Position numbers and translations under genes: made by a program. Below, in pieces: positions 10,580 through 18,267 of a DNA stretch of 32,739 bases; positions within the stretch are counted from its first letter, which is position 1, and every line of letters starts with the position of its first letter. This DNA is from an uncultured Prevotellaceae bacterium (lineage in GTDB: Bacteria; Bacteroidota; Bacteroidia; Bacteroidales; Bacteroidaceae), in NCBI GenBank assembly GCA_946185285.1, contig CAMHIS010000026.1:1-32739 (forward strand). The letters are read 5' to 3'. A model generated the notes under the pieces. That model worked only from the letters and a program-made list of their open reading frames with translations. It made no database searches and was not told the origin of the DNA.

Positions 10580-11038
10580 CTATACAAGCACCGCTCCAGC
10601 CTTGTACGACTCAAACAGGTAGCTCGGATTCTCGTAATACATAGACGAGTTGTAGTCGTCTATTTTACGGGTTATCCAAGAATTATAGACCACCATCAGT
10701 GTGTCAATGAGATTCCCGTCAGTGAAATGGGCAACATCAAGAATCAGCCGCTGGTAAACCTTGCCTATGTCCCAGTGCGAAGGAATGGCATAGCGGGCTG
10801 CGGCAATGTTGTCGAAGTATCCTTCTTCTATATGGTGCTTCTCCACCAGTTCGTCAGTCACCTTGTCGATGTTCTCACAGTGGTACACGTCGGCATAGTC
10901 GTAGATGTGTTGCAACTCCTTTTTCCCTAAGGCGTTCACTACCGTGCTGCGGTAGTTGTTCGTCTTACGTCCAATATACTCAATGAGGCTGCAAAGGAAA
11001 AACAGGTCGTTCTCCTTCTGGTCTTCTCTTCCTGTCAT
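10580..11038 (-). CDS. DUF3791-like protein, partner of the DUF3990 gene
   Basis: 152 residues, no signal peptide. Residues about 8-70 (DLFFLCSLIEYIGRKT ... DVYHCENIDKVTDEL) resemble the small helical DUF3791 family that often accompanies DUF3990. The C-terminal half (SHWDIGKVYQRLI ... DDYNSSMYYENPSYL) is not one I can name. The start codon overlaps the stop of the upstream DUF3990 gene by 4 nt (ATGA), so the two are translationally coupled. By position it would be the partner or antidote of a candidate ADP-ribosyltransferase toxin, but which member is toxic, if either, cannot be read from sequence. Confidence 0.6.
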   Translation of the reverse strand: MTGREDQKENDLFFLCSLIEYIGRKTNNYRSTVVNALGKKELQHIYDYADVYHCENIDKVTDELVEKHHIEEGYFDNIAAARYAIPSHWDIGKVYQRLILDVAHFTDGNLIDTLMVVYNSWITRKIDDYNSSMYYENPSYLFESYKAGAVLV

Positions 11039-11484
11039 ACGCTGTAAACTGATTTAAAGGTGAGACACTTCAGTGATGCTTCTGTGCAGAAGGCTATCTG
11101 GTGGGTGGGATACTTAAACTTTGCCAACACCCAGAACTGCTCACGAGTAATAGTGCCACGGATAAAGTCGGAGACGAAGTTGTAAATCTGGTCGTCGGCC
11201 ATCGCCCCAATGACTATGTCATAGCAGTGCGGCTGTCCAGCCCTGCAAGCAACGACAAAATCGAGCCACTCATCGGTCAACTCCTTGAACTCAAGTACTT
11301 TCAGGCCTTCGGCCATCGTGTATTCATAGACATTAACCCTCGGCGTATCGTATTTCCCAGACCACCGTTCGGCCTGCTTTTTCAGCTGGGTACAATAGAA
11401 ACCAACACCAAAGTCCTTCGCGTAGCGTCCTTTGATGATGTGCGGGGTCTCTACCGTTGTAAAACTGCCATGATAAACCTCCAT
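11035..11484 (-). CDS. DUF3990 family protein, ADP-ribosyltransferase-like
   Basis: 149 residues, cytoplasmic. The N-terminus MEVYHGS (H5), then KDFGVGFYCT (25-34), and the ending YPTHQIAFCTEASLKCL are signatures of DUF3990 (PF13151), which I recall being placed in the ADP-ribosyltransferase fold group with His and Tyr motifs shared with HYD1-type toxins. A DD pair in GAMADDQIYNF could supply the acidic residue. It probably uses NAD, but the target is unknown. It is first in a two-gene unit with its own TAnnTTTG promoter. The module interrupts an otherwise purely xylanolytic cluster, which suggests acquisition or a mobile insertion, though no ends were found. Confidence 0.78.
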   Translation of the reverse strand: MEVYHGSFTTVETPHIIKGRYAKDFGVGFYCTQLKKQAERWSGKYDTPRVNVYEYTMAEGLKVLEFKELTDEWLDFVVACRAGQPHCYDIVIGAMADDQIYNFVSDFIRGTITREQFWVLAKFKYPTHQIAFCTEASLKCLTFKSVYSV

Positions 11485-11509
11485 AGCTCTTCTTTTTACT
11501 TATTGCCTG

Positions 11510-11540
11510 CAAAAGTAGCGTTTTTTCCTGAGTTTTGCAA
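11510..11540 (-). promoter_or_regulatory. Promoter of the DUF3990/DUF3791-like module
   Basis: Minus-strand TACTTTTG (11510-11517) fits the -7 element, with TTG (11538-11540) 20 bases upstream as -33. The ATG lies 25 bases downstream. Confidence 0.65.
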
Positions 11541-11598
11541 GAAAAAGAGGGGAAAAGTGTAGCTGAACAAGAAAAGCCGTAGATTCTTTTCTTAGCAA

Positions 11599-11631
11599 CG
11601 GTGCCCGCTGGCATAATACCAGTGGGCACCG
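11599..11631. repeat. 13-bp inverted repeat (hairpin) in the intergenic region
   Basis: CGGTGCCCGCTGG (11599-11611) pairs with CCAGTGGGCACCG (11619-11631) around a 7-nt loop, with one G:T pair. No T tract follows on either strand, so it is not a classic terminator. Just beyond it, on the minus strand, lies an orphan protein-like tail ending KEREKWMVLD with a stop at 11647-11649. Confidence 0.7.
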
Positions 11632-11728
11632 TCAGGGAACCGTATTTCAGTCAAGCACCATCCACTTCTCGCGCTCCTTGAGCCTGTTCAAATAGCAGTA
11701 TGTAACATTATTATAAGTTAACGATACA

Positions 11729-11758
11729 AAATGCGGCACTTGTTGCCGCATTTTTTTA
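11729..11758 (+). terminator. Hairpin with T tract overlapping the GH30 promoter
   Basis: AATGCGGCA (11730-11738) pairs with TGCCGCATT (11744-11752), followed by a T run. There is no plus-strand gene just upstream, so it would block read-through into the GH30 operon. The loop and right arm overlap the -33 region of the GH30 promoter. Confidence 0.6.
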
Positions 11759-11767
11759 TTACCTTTG
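11740..11767 (+). promoter_or_regulatory. Promoter of the GH30-GH43-GH127 operon
   Basis: TACCTTTG at 11760-11767 fits the -7 element and TTG at 11740-11742 is a possible -33 box. Because the -7 element covers base 11765, an in-frame TTG start there is excluded and the ATG at 11786 is favoured. Confidence 0.65.
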
Positions 11768-11785
11768 CACCGTAAAACTGTTAAT

Positions 11786-14332
11786 ATGAGGAAAAGTCTA
11801 CTATTGCTGGCTTCCATGCTGCTGTCGCTGACGCTGTCGGCACAGCGTGCTACGGTGCGCATCAACGCCCAGACCAAGTATCAACACATCACGGGCTTCG
11901 GCGGCTTCGTCTGCTCGCCACAGTTCACCTACAACCACATGTCGACCGCCGAGATCAAGAAGGTGTGGGGCGAGACGAGCACCGTGGGCTGCAACATCAT
12001 GCGCCTCTACATCCCCATCGGCAAGAACTCCTGGGGACAGTCCTTGGCTACGGCGAAGCTGGCCAAGCAGATGGGGCTGATTGTCTTCGCCTCACCGTGG
12101 GGACAGCCTGCCGAATGGAAGACCAACGGCACCAGCAATGCCAAAAACTCGGACGGCACCCAGGGCTACCTGAAGAAGGAGAACTGGGCCGACTACGCCC
12201 AGTATCTGGAGGACTACGTGCAGTACCTGCGCAAGAACGGCGTCGAGCTGGACGCCATCTCCATCCAGAACGAGCCCGACTGGCCTGCCGAATACGCCGG
12301 CTGCCTGTGGTCGGCCACCGACATCGCCCCGTTCGTCAAGACCTACGGCCGCACCATCAGCTGTAAGATCATGGCTCCCGAGACACTGGCCGTCAGCGAC
12401 AGCTACGCCAACGCGCTGAACAAGACCGACATCCTGCCGTGCTTCGACATCTACGGCGGCCACCAGTACGGCGGCATACAGTCGGCCTACAAGAACCTTG
12501 CCTCCAAGGGTAAGGAAATCTGGATGACGGAGTACCTCATCAACTGGAACGAGGGCCAGTCATCCACCCGCAACTTCGACTTCACGAAGGACTTCTTCAA
12601 CTTCTTCCGGGCCATCAACACGTGTATGCTCGGCAACTTCAACGCCTGGATTCACTACGCCGCCAAGCGCTACTACGCCATGATGGGCGACGGCCAGAAC
12701 GGTGCAGGCAGCAGCGGCACCATCACCAAGCGAGGCTACGTGATGGCTCACTTTGCACGCTTCGTGACAGGCATGGACCGCATCGGAGCCACGTTCGGTG
12801 GCGGCCTTGAGGGCTCGGCCTACCAGTCGCAATCGGGCGACACGGTAGCCGTTGTGATGGCCAATGCCACCGACAAGGACGTGGAGCTGACCCTTGACCT
12901 GCCTTTCTACACCAAGGGCACGTCCCTCTATACGACAACGAAGTCAAAGAACTTCACTGCCAAGCAATCATCGCTCAACGAGGAGACCTGCCGCCCCGTC
13001 GTCACCATCCCGGCGCAGAGCGTAGCCACCGTCTGCACCATTCGCAGCCGCGACCGCCAGCCTTCGAACATGAAGGGCACGGCCACCCGCTTCGACCGCA
13101 TCGACGACATGGCAATCACCAAGACAAACTTCGGCACGACCTATAAGCTGTCGGGAAAGAACAAGACCTTCGACAGCAGCAACCCGCTCATATCCAGCCG
13201 CAAGAACACCAACTACGGCTACGTGGCACTCAGCGACCGCTATTCGCAGCTGGTGATGCACATCAAGAAGGTGACGACGACCAGCGGACTGACCGCCGGC
13301 GGCACCAAACTGCTCTATGTCAACGCCAAGGGACAGGTGGCCACCCACGACTACGGCCGACTGGACCTGAGCCAGGCACAGGACTTCGACCTCGTCTTCG
13401 ACCTCTCGCCCGCCACCCTTGAGGACGGCTGCATCGGTCTGCTGTCGCTGACCTGCGACAACACCCAGTCGCACCTGAGCATCACCTTCGGCGATGTCTA
13501 CTTCGGCAACGACTATGCCGGTAAGCTCAGCGGCGCCTACGTGGCCGACGACTCGAACGTGATGGACTACAGCGGCGACGCAGCCTGCACCAGCATCGAC
13601 GTGAGCGGCGTCACCGACCTGCCGACCCAGCTGCCGTGGCTCGCAGGCACCAACCGCATGGTCTTCGCTGCCGAGGACAGTCCGCTGACGGGCGACAACA
13701 TCGTGACGGGAACCACCTGCCGCAGTCTTGTGCTGCGGGCCGACGGCGGCGACTTCCGTCCCGCCAAGGCCTTCACGGCTGACAAGGCCACGTTCACCTG
13801 CACCGTCGACGGCTACCGCCTGCTGATGCTGCCCTTCTCGGCCAATGCGCCTGAGGGCGTCAGGATATACACTATCGACCATGAACTTTCACTGGTTGAG
13901 ATGCGCTCCGTGCCGGCCCACCAGCCCGTGCTTGTTGAGGGTCAGGGCGAAGTGACCTTTACCGGCCAGGGCGAGGTGTCCTACGCAGTCAGTCCGCTCG
14001 ACGACGTGCTTCGTGGCACATACTCCAGTGCGCCGCTATTTGCCGGCGACTTCGTGCTCGACAGCCAGGATGGCCAAATAGGGCTGCGCCGCTTAGAAGC
14101 TGCCTCCACGCTGCAGCCGTTCGGCGTCTATGCCCGTCCTGACCACGACGGTGCCTTTGTCCCCATCGGCGTAGAACCCAACGGCATAGTTAACGTTAAC
14201 CTTAACCCTAACGCTAACCTTAACCTTAACGACGCATACGACTTGACGGGACGCCGCGTCAGCCCGCAGGCCAAGGGACTGGTCATCACCCGCAACAAAG
14301 AAGGAAAACCAATCAAACTATTCATAAGATGA
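11786..14332 (+). CDS. Secreted GH30 xylanase (glucuronoxylanase-like) with long C-terminal extension
   Basis: 848 residues from the ATG at 11786, which gives a clean signal peptide (MRKSLLLLASMLLSLTLSAQ). The GH30 (beta/alpha)8 plus side beta domain spans about 21-425, with acid/base E163 (SIQNEPDW) and nucleophile E249 (WMTEYL). The pattern suits subfamily 8 enzymes, which cut xylan near glucuronosyl branches; the subfamily is inferred. Residues about 430-800 form beta-rich domains of unknown role. Near the end, seven hexamers (14189-14230) encode alternating Asn (NVNLNPNANLNLN) just before a sorting motif (YDLTGRRVSPQAKGLVI). It is first gene of an operon; its TGA overlaps the next ATG by 4 nt. 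Confidence 0.9.
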   Translation: MRKSLLLLASMLLSLTLSAQRATVRINAQTKYQHITGFGGFVCSPQFTYNHMSTAEIKKVWGETSTVGCNIMRLYIPIGKNSWGQSLATAKLAKQMGLIVFASPWGQPAEWKTNGTSNAKNSDGTQGYLKKENWADYAQYLEDYVQYLRKNGVELDAISIQNEPDWPAEYAGCLWSATDIAPFVKTYGRTISCKIMAPETLAVSDSYANALNKTDILPCFDIYGGHQYGGIQSAYKNLASKGKEIWMTEYLINWNEGQSSTRNFDFTKDFFNFFRAINTCMLGNFNAWIHYAAKRYYAMMGDGQNGAGSSGTITKRGYVMAHFARFVTGMDRIGATFGGGLEGSAYQSQSGDTVAVVMANATDKDVELTLDLPFYTKGTSLYTTTKSKNFTAKQSSLNEETCRPVVTIPAQSVATVCTIRSRDRQPSNMKGTATRFDRIDDMAITKTNFGTTYKLSGKNKTFDSSNPLISSRKNTNYGYVALSDRYSQLVMHIKKVTTTSGLTAGGTKLLYVNAKGQVATHDYGRLDLSQAQDFDLVFDLSPATLEDGCIGLLSLTCDNTQSHLSITFGDVYFGNDYAGKLSGAYVADDSNVMDYSGDAACTSIDVSGVTDLPTQLPWLAGTNRMVFAAEDSPLTGDNIVTGTTCRSLVLRADGGDFRPAKAFTADKATFTCTVDGYRLLMLPFSANAPEGVRIYTIDHELSLVEMRSVPAHQPVLVEGQGEVTFTGQGEVSYAVSPLDDVLRGTYSSAPLFAGDFVLDSQDGQIGLRRLEAASTLQPFGVYARPDHDGAFVPIGVEPNGIVNVNLNPNANLNLNDAYDLTGRRVSPQAKGLVITRNKEGKPIKLFIR
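14189..14230 (+). repeat. Seven degenerate hexamers NNTAAC inside the GH30 gene
   Basis: Seven consecutive 6-bp units (GTTAAC twice, CTTAAC, CCTAAC, GCTAAC, CTTAAC twice) encode an x-Asn dipeptide repeat. Any gain or loss of units keeps the reading frame, so linker length could vary between strains. Confidence 0.9.
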
Positions 14333-15936
14333 AAAGAACAGCATTAGCATTGACAATGGCGCTGGCCCTGACAGCGCCGACGGCCGCAACGGCCCAAGAC
14401 AGTACAATGATCCACAACCCGATGCTCTGGGCCGACACCCCCGACCCCGACGTCATCCGCGTCGGCGACACCTTCTACTTGGTCACCACCACGATGCACC
14501 TCATGCCCGGTGCGCCGGTGATGGCCTCGAAGGACCTGAAGAACTGGGAGACCGTGGGCTATATCTTCGACCGGCTGACCGACTCGCCGAAGTACGACCT
14601 GCAAGAGGGTACGGTCTACGGCCGCGGCCAGTGGGCCACGTCGCTGAAGTATCACGACGGCAAGTTCTGGGCACTCCTGGCCCCCAACGAGGGCGGCCCC
14701 ATGGGCGACACCTATATATTTACCGCCCCGAAGGCTGAGGGACCGTGGACCATCCACGCCCGTCTGCGCCACTTCCACGACGCCACGCTCTTCTTCGACG
14801 ACGACGGCACGCCTTACGTATTCTTCGGAACGGGCGAGATGTGCCAGCTGACGCGCGACCTGAAGGGCGTCGTCGAGGGCTCGCTCCGTCACTACTTCCA
14901 GCGCGAGGCCGACGAGCGCGGTCTGCTCGAAGGCACGCGCGTCATCAAGCATAACGGCACGTACTATGCCCAGCTCATCAGCCACGTCTATGCGCCCGGC
15001 CGTCACCGCCGCGAGGTGTGCTACCGCACGAAGGACCTGAAGGGCACGTGGGAGAAGAACGTCATTCTCGAGAGCGACTTCGGCGGTTTCTCCTATCTGG
15101 CTCAGGGCACCATCGTCGATACCGAAGACGGCGACTGGTACGGCATCATGTTCCAGGACCGTGGCGGCGTGGGCCGTGTGCTGACGCTGTCGCCCGTGCG
15201 CTGGATTGACGGCTGGCCGATGCTGGGCGACGAGCGTGGCAAGGTGCCCGACGTGGTGCGCCCCTACCGCAGCGGTCAGCCCAAGAAGGAAATCGTCTGC
15301 GCCGACGACTTCTCCTCGACGAAGTTAGGCCTGCACTGGCAGTGGAACCACAACCCCATCGACGCGGCGTGGAGCCTCAGCGAGCGCCCCGGATTCCTGC
15401 GTCTGAAGACCAACCGCGTGGTGCCTAACCTCTACCTGGCTCCCAACACGCTGACGCAGCGTATGTTCGGCCCGACGTGCAGCGGTGTGGTCTGCATCGA
15501 CTTCTCGAAGATGAAGGACGGCGACTGCGCCGGTTTCTGTGCCTTCAACGGCGACTCGGGCGTGCTCACCCTGAAGAAGAACGGCAAGACCGTCTTCCTC
15601 GAGATGAGCGAGCAGAAGGTCAGCCTCTCCGACCGCGAGAAGGCCGTCACCAACGTCGACAACAAGATGATTGAAGGCGTGTCGCTGACGAAGCTGGCAC
15701 CAAAGGCCAAGCAGGTCTGGCTGCGCATCGACGGCGACTTCCAGCCCGGCCATAACGACGCTGCCAACTTCTACTACAGCCTCGACGGGCAGGAGTGGAA
15801 GCAGATAGGGTCGAAGAACTACCGCTGCAACTTCGACTACCGCCGCTTCTTCATGGGCTCGAAGTTTGCCATCTTCAACTACGCCACCAAGAAGGCCGGC
15901 GGCTACATCGACGTCGACGAATTTAAATTACTGTAA
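14329..15936 (+). CDS. Secreted GH43 enzyme (beta-xylosidase / arabinofuranosidase type)
   Basis: 535 residues with a signal peptide (1-22). The GH43 domain covers about 28-325: base D39 in WADTPDPDVI, D151 in FHDATLFF, and acid E201 in LLEGTRV. The opening NPMLWADTPDPDVIRVG resembles subfamily 12-type enzymes acting on arabinoxylan. The C-terminal beta-sandwich (about 330-535) is the concanavalin-like domain common after GH43, which often closes the active site. No sorting motif is visible, so it may stay periplasmic and act on imported oligosaccharides (inference). It is the middle gene of the operon, overlapping GH30 by 4 nt and lying 21 nt before GH127. Confidence 0.9.
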   Translation: MKRTALALTMALALTAPTAATAQDSTMIHNPMLWADTPDPDVIRVGDTFYLVTTTMHLMPGAPVMASKDLKNWETVGYIFDRLTDSPKYDLQEGTVYGRGQWATSLKYHDGKFWALLAPNEGGPMGDTYIFTAPKAEGPWTIHARLRHFHDATLFFDDDGTPYVFFGTGEMCQLTRDLKGVVEGSLRHYFQREADERGLLEGTRVIKHNGTYYAQLISHVYAPGRHRREVCYRTKDLKGTWEKNVILESDFGGFSYLAQGTIVDTEDGDWYGIMFQDRGGVGRVLTLSPVRWIDGWPMLGDERGKVPDVVRPYRSGQPKKEIVCADDFSSTKLGLHWQWNHNPIDAAWSLSERPGFLRLKTNRVVPNLYLAPNTLTQRMFGPTCSGVVCIDFSKMKDGDCAGFCAFNGDSGVLTLKKNGKTVFLEMSEQKVSLSDREKAVTNVDNKMIEGVSLTKLAPKAKQVWLRIDGDFQPGHNDAANFYYSLDGQEWKQIGSKNYRCNFDYRRFFMGSKFAIFNYATKKAGGYIDVDEFKLL

Positions 15937-15957
15937 CCACAAACCATTACCACCAAG

Positions 15958-18267
15958 ATGATGAAACGACACTTTCTGTTCTGCACAGTCTTTATTGCAC
16001 TGAGCGCTACGGCAGCCCTGCCCACGCGGGTTGAGACATTCCCCATCAGCAGCGTCCGCCTGGGCGACAGCCAGTTCCTCAAGAACCAGCAGGCCGACAT
16101 CCACTACCTGCTCGGACTCGATGCCGACCGCCTGTTGGCGCCCTATCTGAAGGGAGCCGGGCTGACACCCAAGGCCGAGAACTACACCAACTGGGAGAAC
16201 ACCGGACTCGACGGCCACATCGGCGGCCACTACCTGTCGGCACTGAGCTATATGTATGCAGCCACGGGCAACAAGGAGGTTGAGGCCCGCATGGACTACT
16301 TCCTGAGCGAACTGCGGCGCTGCCAGGAGGCCAGCGGCGACGGCTATCTGAGCGGTGTGCCCAATCCGAAACAGATATGGGGCGAGCTGGCACGGGGCGA
16401 CATCCGCGCCAACTCCTTCGGACTGAACGACCGCTGGGTACCTCTTTATAATATTCACAAGATTTACGCCGGTCTGCGCGATGCCTACCTTATTGCCGGA
16501 CGCAAGGAAGCCCGCGAGATGCTGGTGAAGCTTACCGACTGGATGATTCGGGAGGTGAGCCAGCTCAGCGACGAGCAGATACAGCAGATGCTCATCAGCG
16601 AGCAGGGCGGACTGAACGAGACCTTTGCCGACGTCTATGGCATCACTGGCGACCAGAAGTACCTGCGGCTGGCCCACCAGTTCAGCGACCAGCGCATGCT
16701 GCAGCCACTGCTGAAGGGCGAGGACAACCTGACGGGCAAGCACGCCAACACGCAGATTCCGAAGGTCATCGGCTACAAGCGCATTGCCGACCTCGAAGGC
16801 TTAGACGACTGGGACCGCGCCGCCCGCTTCTTCTGGGACGTAGTCATCGGCCAGCGCAGCGTCAGCATCGGCGGCAACTCCTTGCGCGAGCACTTCAATC
16901 CCACCGACGACTTCAGCGGGCTGTTGGCCTCAGAGCAGGGACCTGAGAGCTGCAACACCTACAACATGCTGCGCCTGACGAAGATGCTCTACCAGACCTC
17001 GGCCGACAAGAGCTACATCGACTACTACGAGCGCGCACTCTACAACCACATCCTATCGATTTTCAACCCCGTGCAGGGCGGCTTCGTCTATTTCACGCCG
17101 ATGCGCTCGGGCCACTACCGCGTCTACTCACAGCCACAGACGTCGATGTGGTGCTGCGTGGGAACCGGCATCGAGAACCCCGCCCGCTATGGCGAGATGA
17201 TCTATGCCCACGAGGGCAGCGACCTGCTGGTGAACCTCTTTATCCCGTCGACGCTGACGTGGAATGACCTGACCGTCATTCAGGAGAACCGCTTCCCACA
17301 GGAGCCTTCCACCAAGCTGACGCTGAAGATGAAGAAAGCCCAGAAGTTTGCCCTGAAGATACGTGTGCCGAAATGGGCGGAGGGAATGAAGGCCACTGTC
17401 AACGGGGAAACCGTTGACCGCACTGAGCGCGGAGGCTATCTCGTTATCGAGCGGAAATGGCAGGACGGCGACCGCATACATGTGGATATTCCCATGCACC
17501 TGACCGCCGAGACCACGCCCGACAAAAAGGCCCAGTACTCCTTTCTCTATGGTCCCATCGTGCTCGCTGCCAAGACCGGCACCGACCGTCAGGACGGCAT
17601 GTATGCCGACGACAGCCGTGGCGGCCACATCGCCAACGGTCCGAAGATTCCGCTCACCCAGATGCCCGCAATCATCGGCTCGGCCAATGAAATCCTCACC
17701 CATCTCGCACCTGTCGACGGCAAGCCCCTGAACTTCAAGCTCAGCGGCCTTACCATCCCCTCGTTCGAGGGCATGACGCTCCAGCCGTTCTACCAGCTCT
17801 ACGAGTGCCGCTACCAGATTTACTTCCCGCTCTACACACAGCAGGAGTGGACAGCCCGCCAGCAGGAGATGGCAGCCGAGGAGCAGGCACGCATGGCCCT
17901 GGAGGCCCAGACGGTCGACAAGGTGTTCTGCGGCGAACAGCAGTCGGAGAGCGACCACTTCTTCACCTCCAACCAGAGTTGGAATGGCAGTGACGAGGGC
18001 ATCCACTGGCGTCGTGCGAGGGGGGCCTTTGAATACAAGATGAAAGTGAGCGGTGCCAAGACACTGCGACTGAAAGGCTTTGCCGAACGCGACCGAATCG
18101 TGGTCAGCATTGCAGGCAAGCCTATCGGCACGGTCAACCTCGACCGCAACGGAACGGCGACGCTCGAACTGCCCACTGGTCTCGAAGGCGAGACACAGAC
18201 TGTCAGCATAGCTGCCGAACAAGGTCGTCAGACGCCGCGCATCAGCGAGATAAGGCTTTGCAAGTAA
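15958..18267 (+). CDS. GH127-type (DUF1680) beta-L-arabinofuranosidase
   Basis: 769 residues with a signal peptide (about 1-19). The (alpha/alpha)6 DUF1680 domain spans about 25-600. The zinc site of the family is fully present: E330 and C332 (GPESCNT) and the pair C399-C400 (MWCCVGTG), with C399 in the position of the cysteine nucleophile of HypBA1. Family members remove beta-L-arabinofuranose; GH146 is a close alternative with the same domain. The C-terminal part (about 600-769) adds beta-rich domains usual in Bacteroidota homologs. It is the last gene of the GH30-GH43-GH127 operon. Its final 26 bases overlap the end of the convergent GH2 gene. Confidence 0.9.
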   Translation: MMKRHFLFCTVFIALSATAALPTRVETFPISSVRLGDSQFLKNQQADIHYLLGLDADRLLAPYLKGAGLTPKAENYTNWENTGLDGHIGGHYLSALSYMYAATGNKEVEARMDYFLSELRRCQEASGDGYLSGVPNPKQIWGELARGDIRANSFGLNDRWVPLYNIHKIYAGLRDAYLIAGRKEAREMLVKLTDWMIREVSQLSDEQIQQMLISEQGGLNETFADVYGITGDQKYLRLAHQFSDQRMLQPLLKGEDNLTGKHANTQIPKVIGYKRIADLEGLDDWDRAARFFWDVVIGQRSVSIGGNSLREHFNPTDDFSGLLASEQGPESCNTYNMLRLTKMLYQTSADKSYIDYYERALYNHILSIFNPVQGGFVYFTPMRSGHYRVYSQPQTSMWCCVGTGIENPARYGEMIYAHEGSDLLVNLFIPSTLTWNDLTVIQENRFPQEPSTKLTLKMKKAQKFALKIRVPKWAEGMKATVNGETVDRTERGGYLVIERKWQDGDRIHVDIPMHLTAETTPDKKAQYSFLYGPIVLAAKTGTDRQDGMYADDSRGGHIANGPKIPLTQMPAIIGSANEILTHLAPVDGKPLNFKLSGLTIPSFEGMTLQPFYQLYECRYQIYFPLYTQQEWTARQQEMAAEEQARMALEAQTVDKVFCGEQQSESDHFFTSNQSWNGSDEGIHWRRARGAFEYKMKVSGAKTLRLKGFAERDRIVVSIAGKPIGTVNLDRNGTATLELPTGLEGETQTVSIAAEQGRQTPRISEIRLCK

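Noticed and set aside
14189..14230. Telomere-like CCTAAC repeats
   Set aside because: They lie inside an intact bacterial reading frame and vary at two positions per unit; they encode an alternating-Asn linker.
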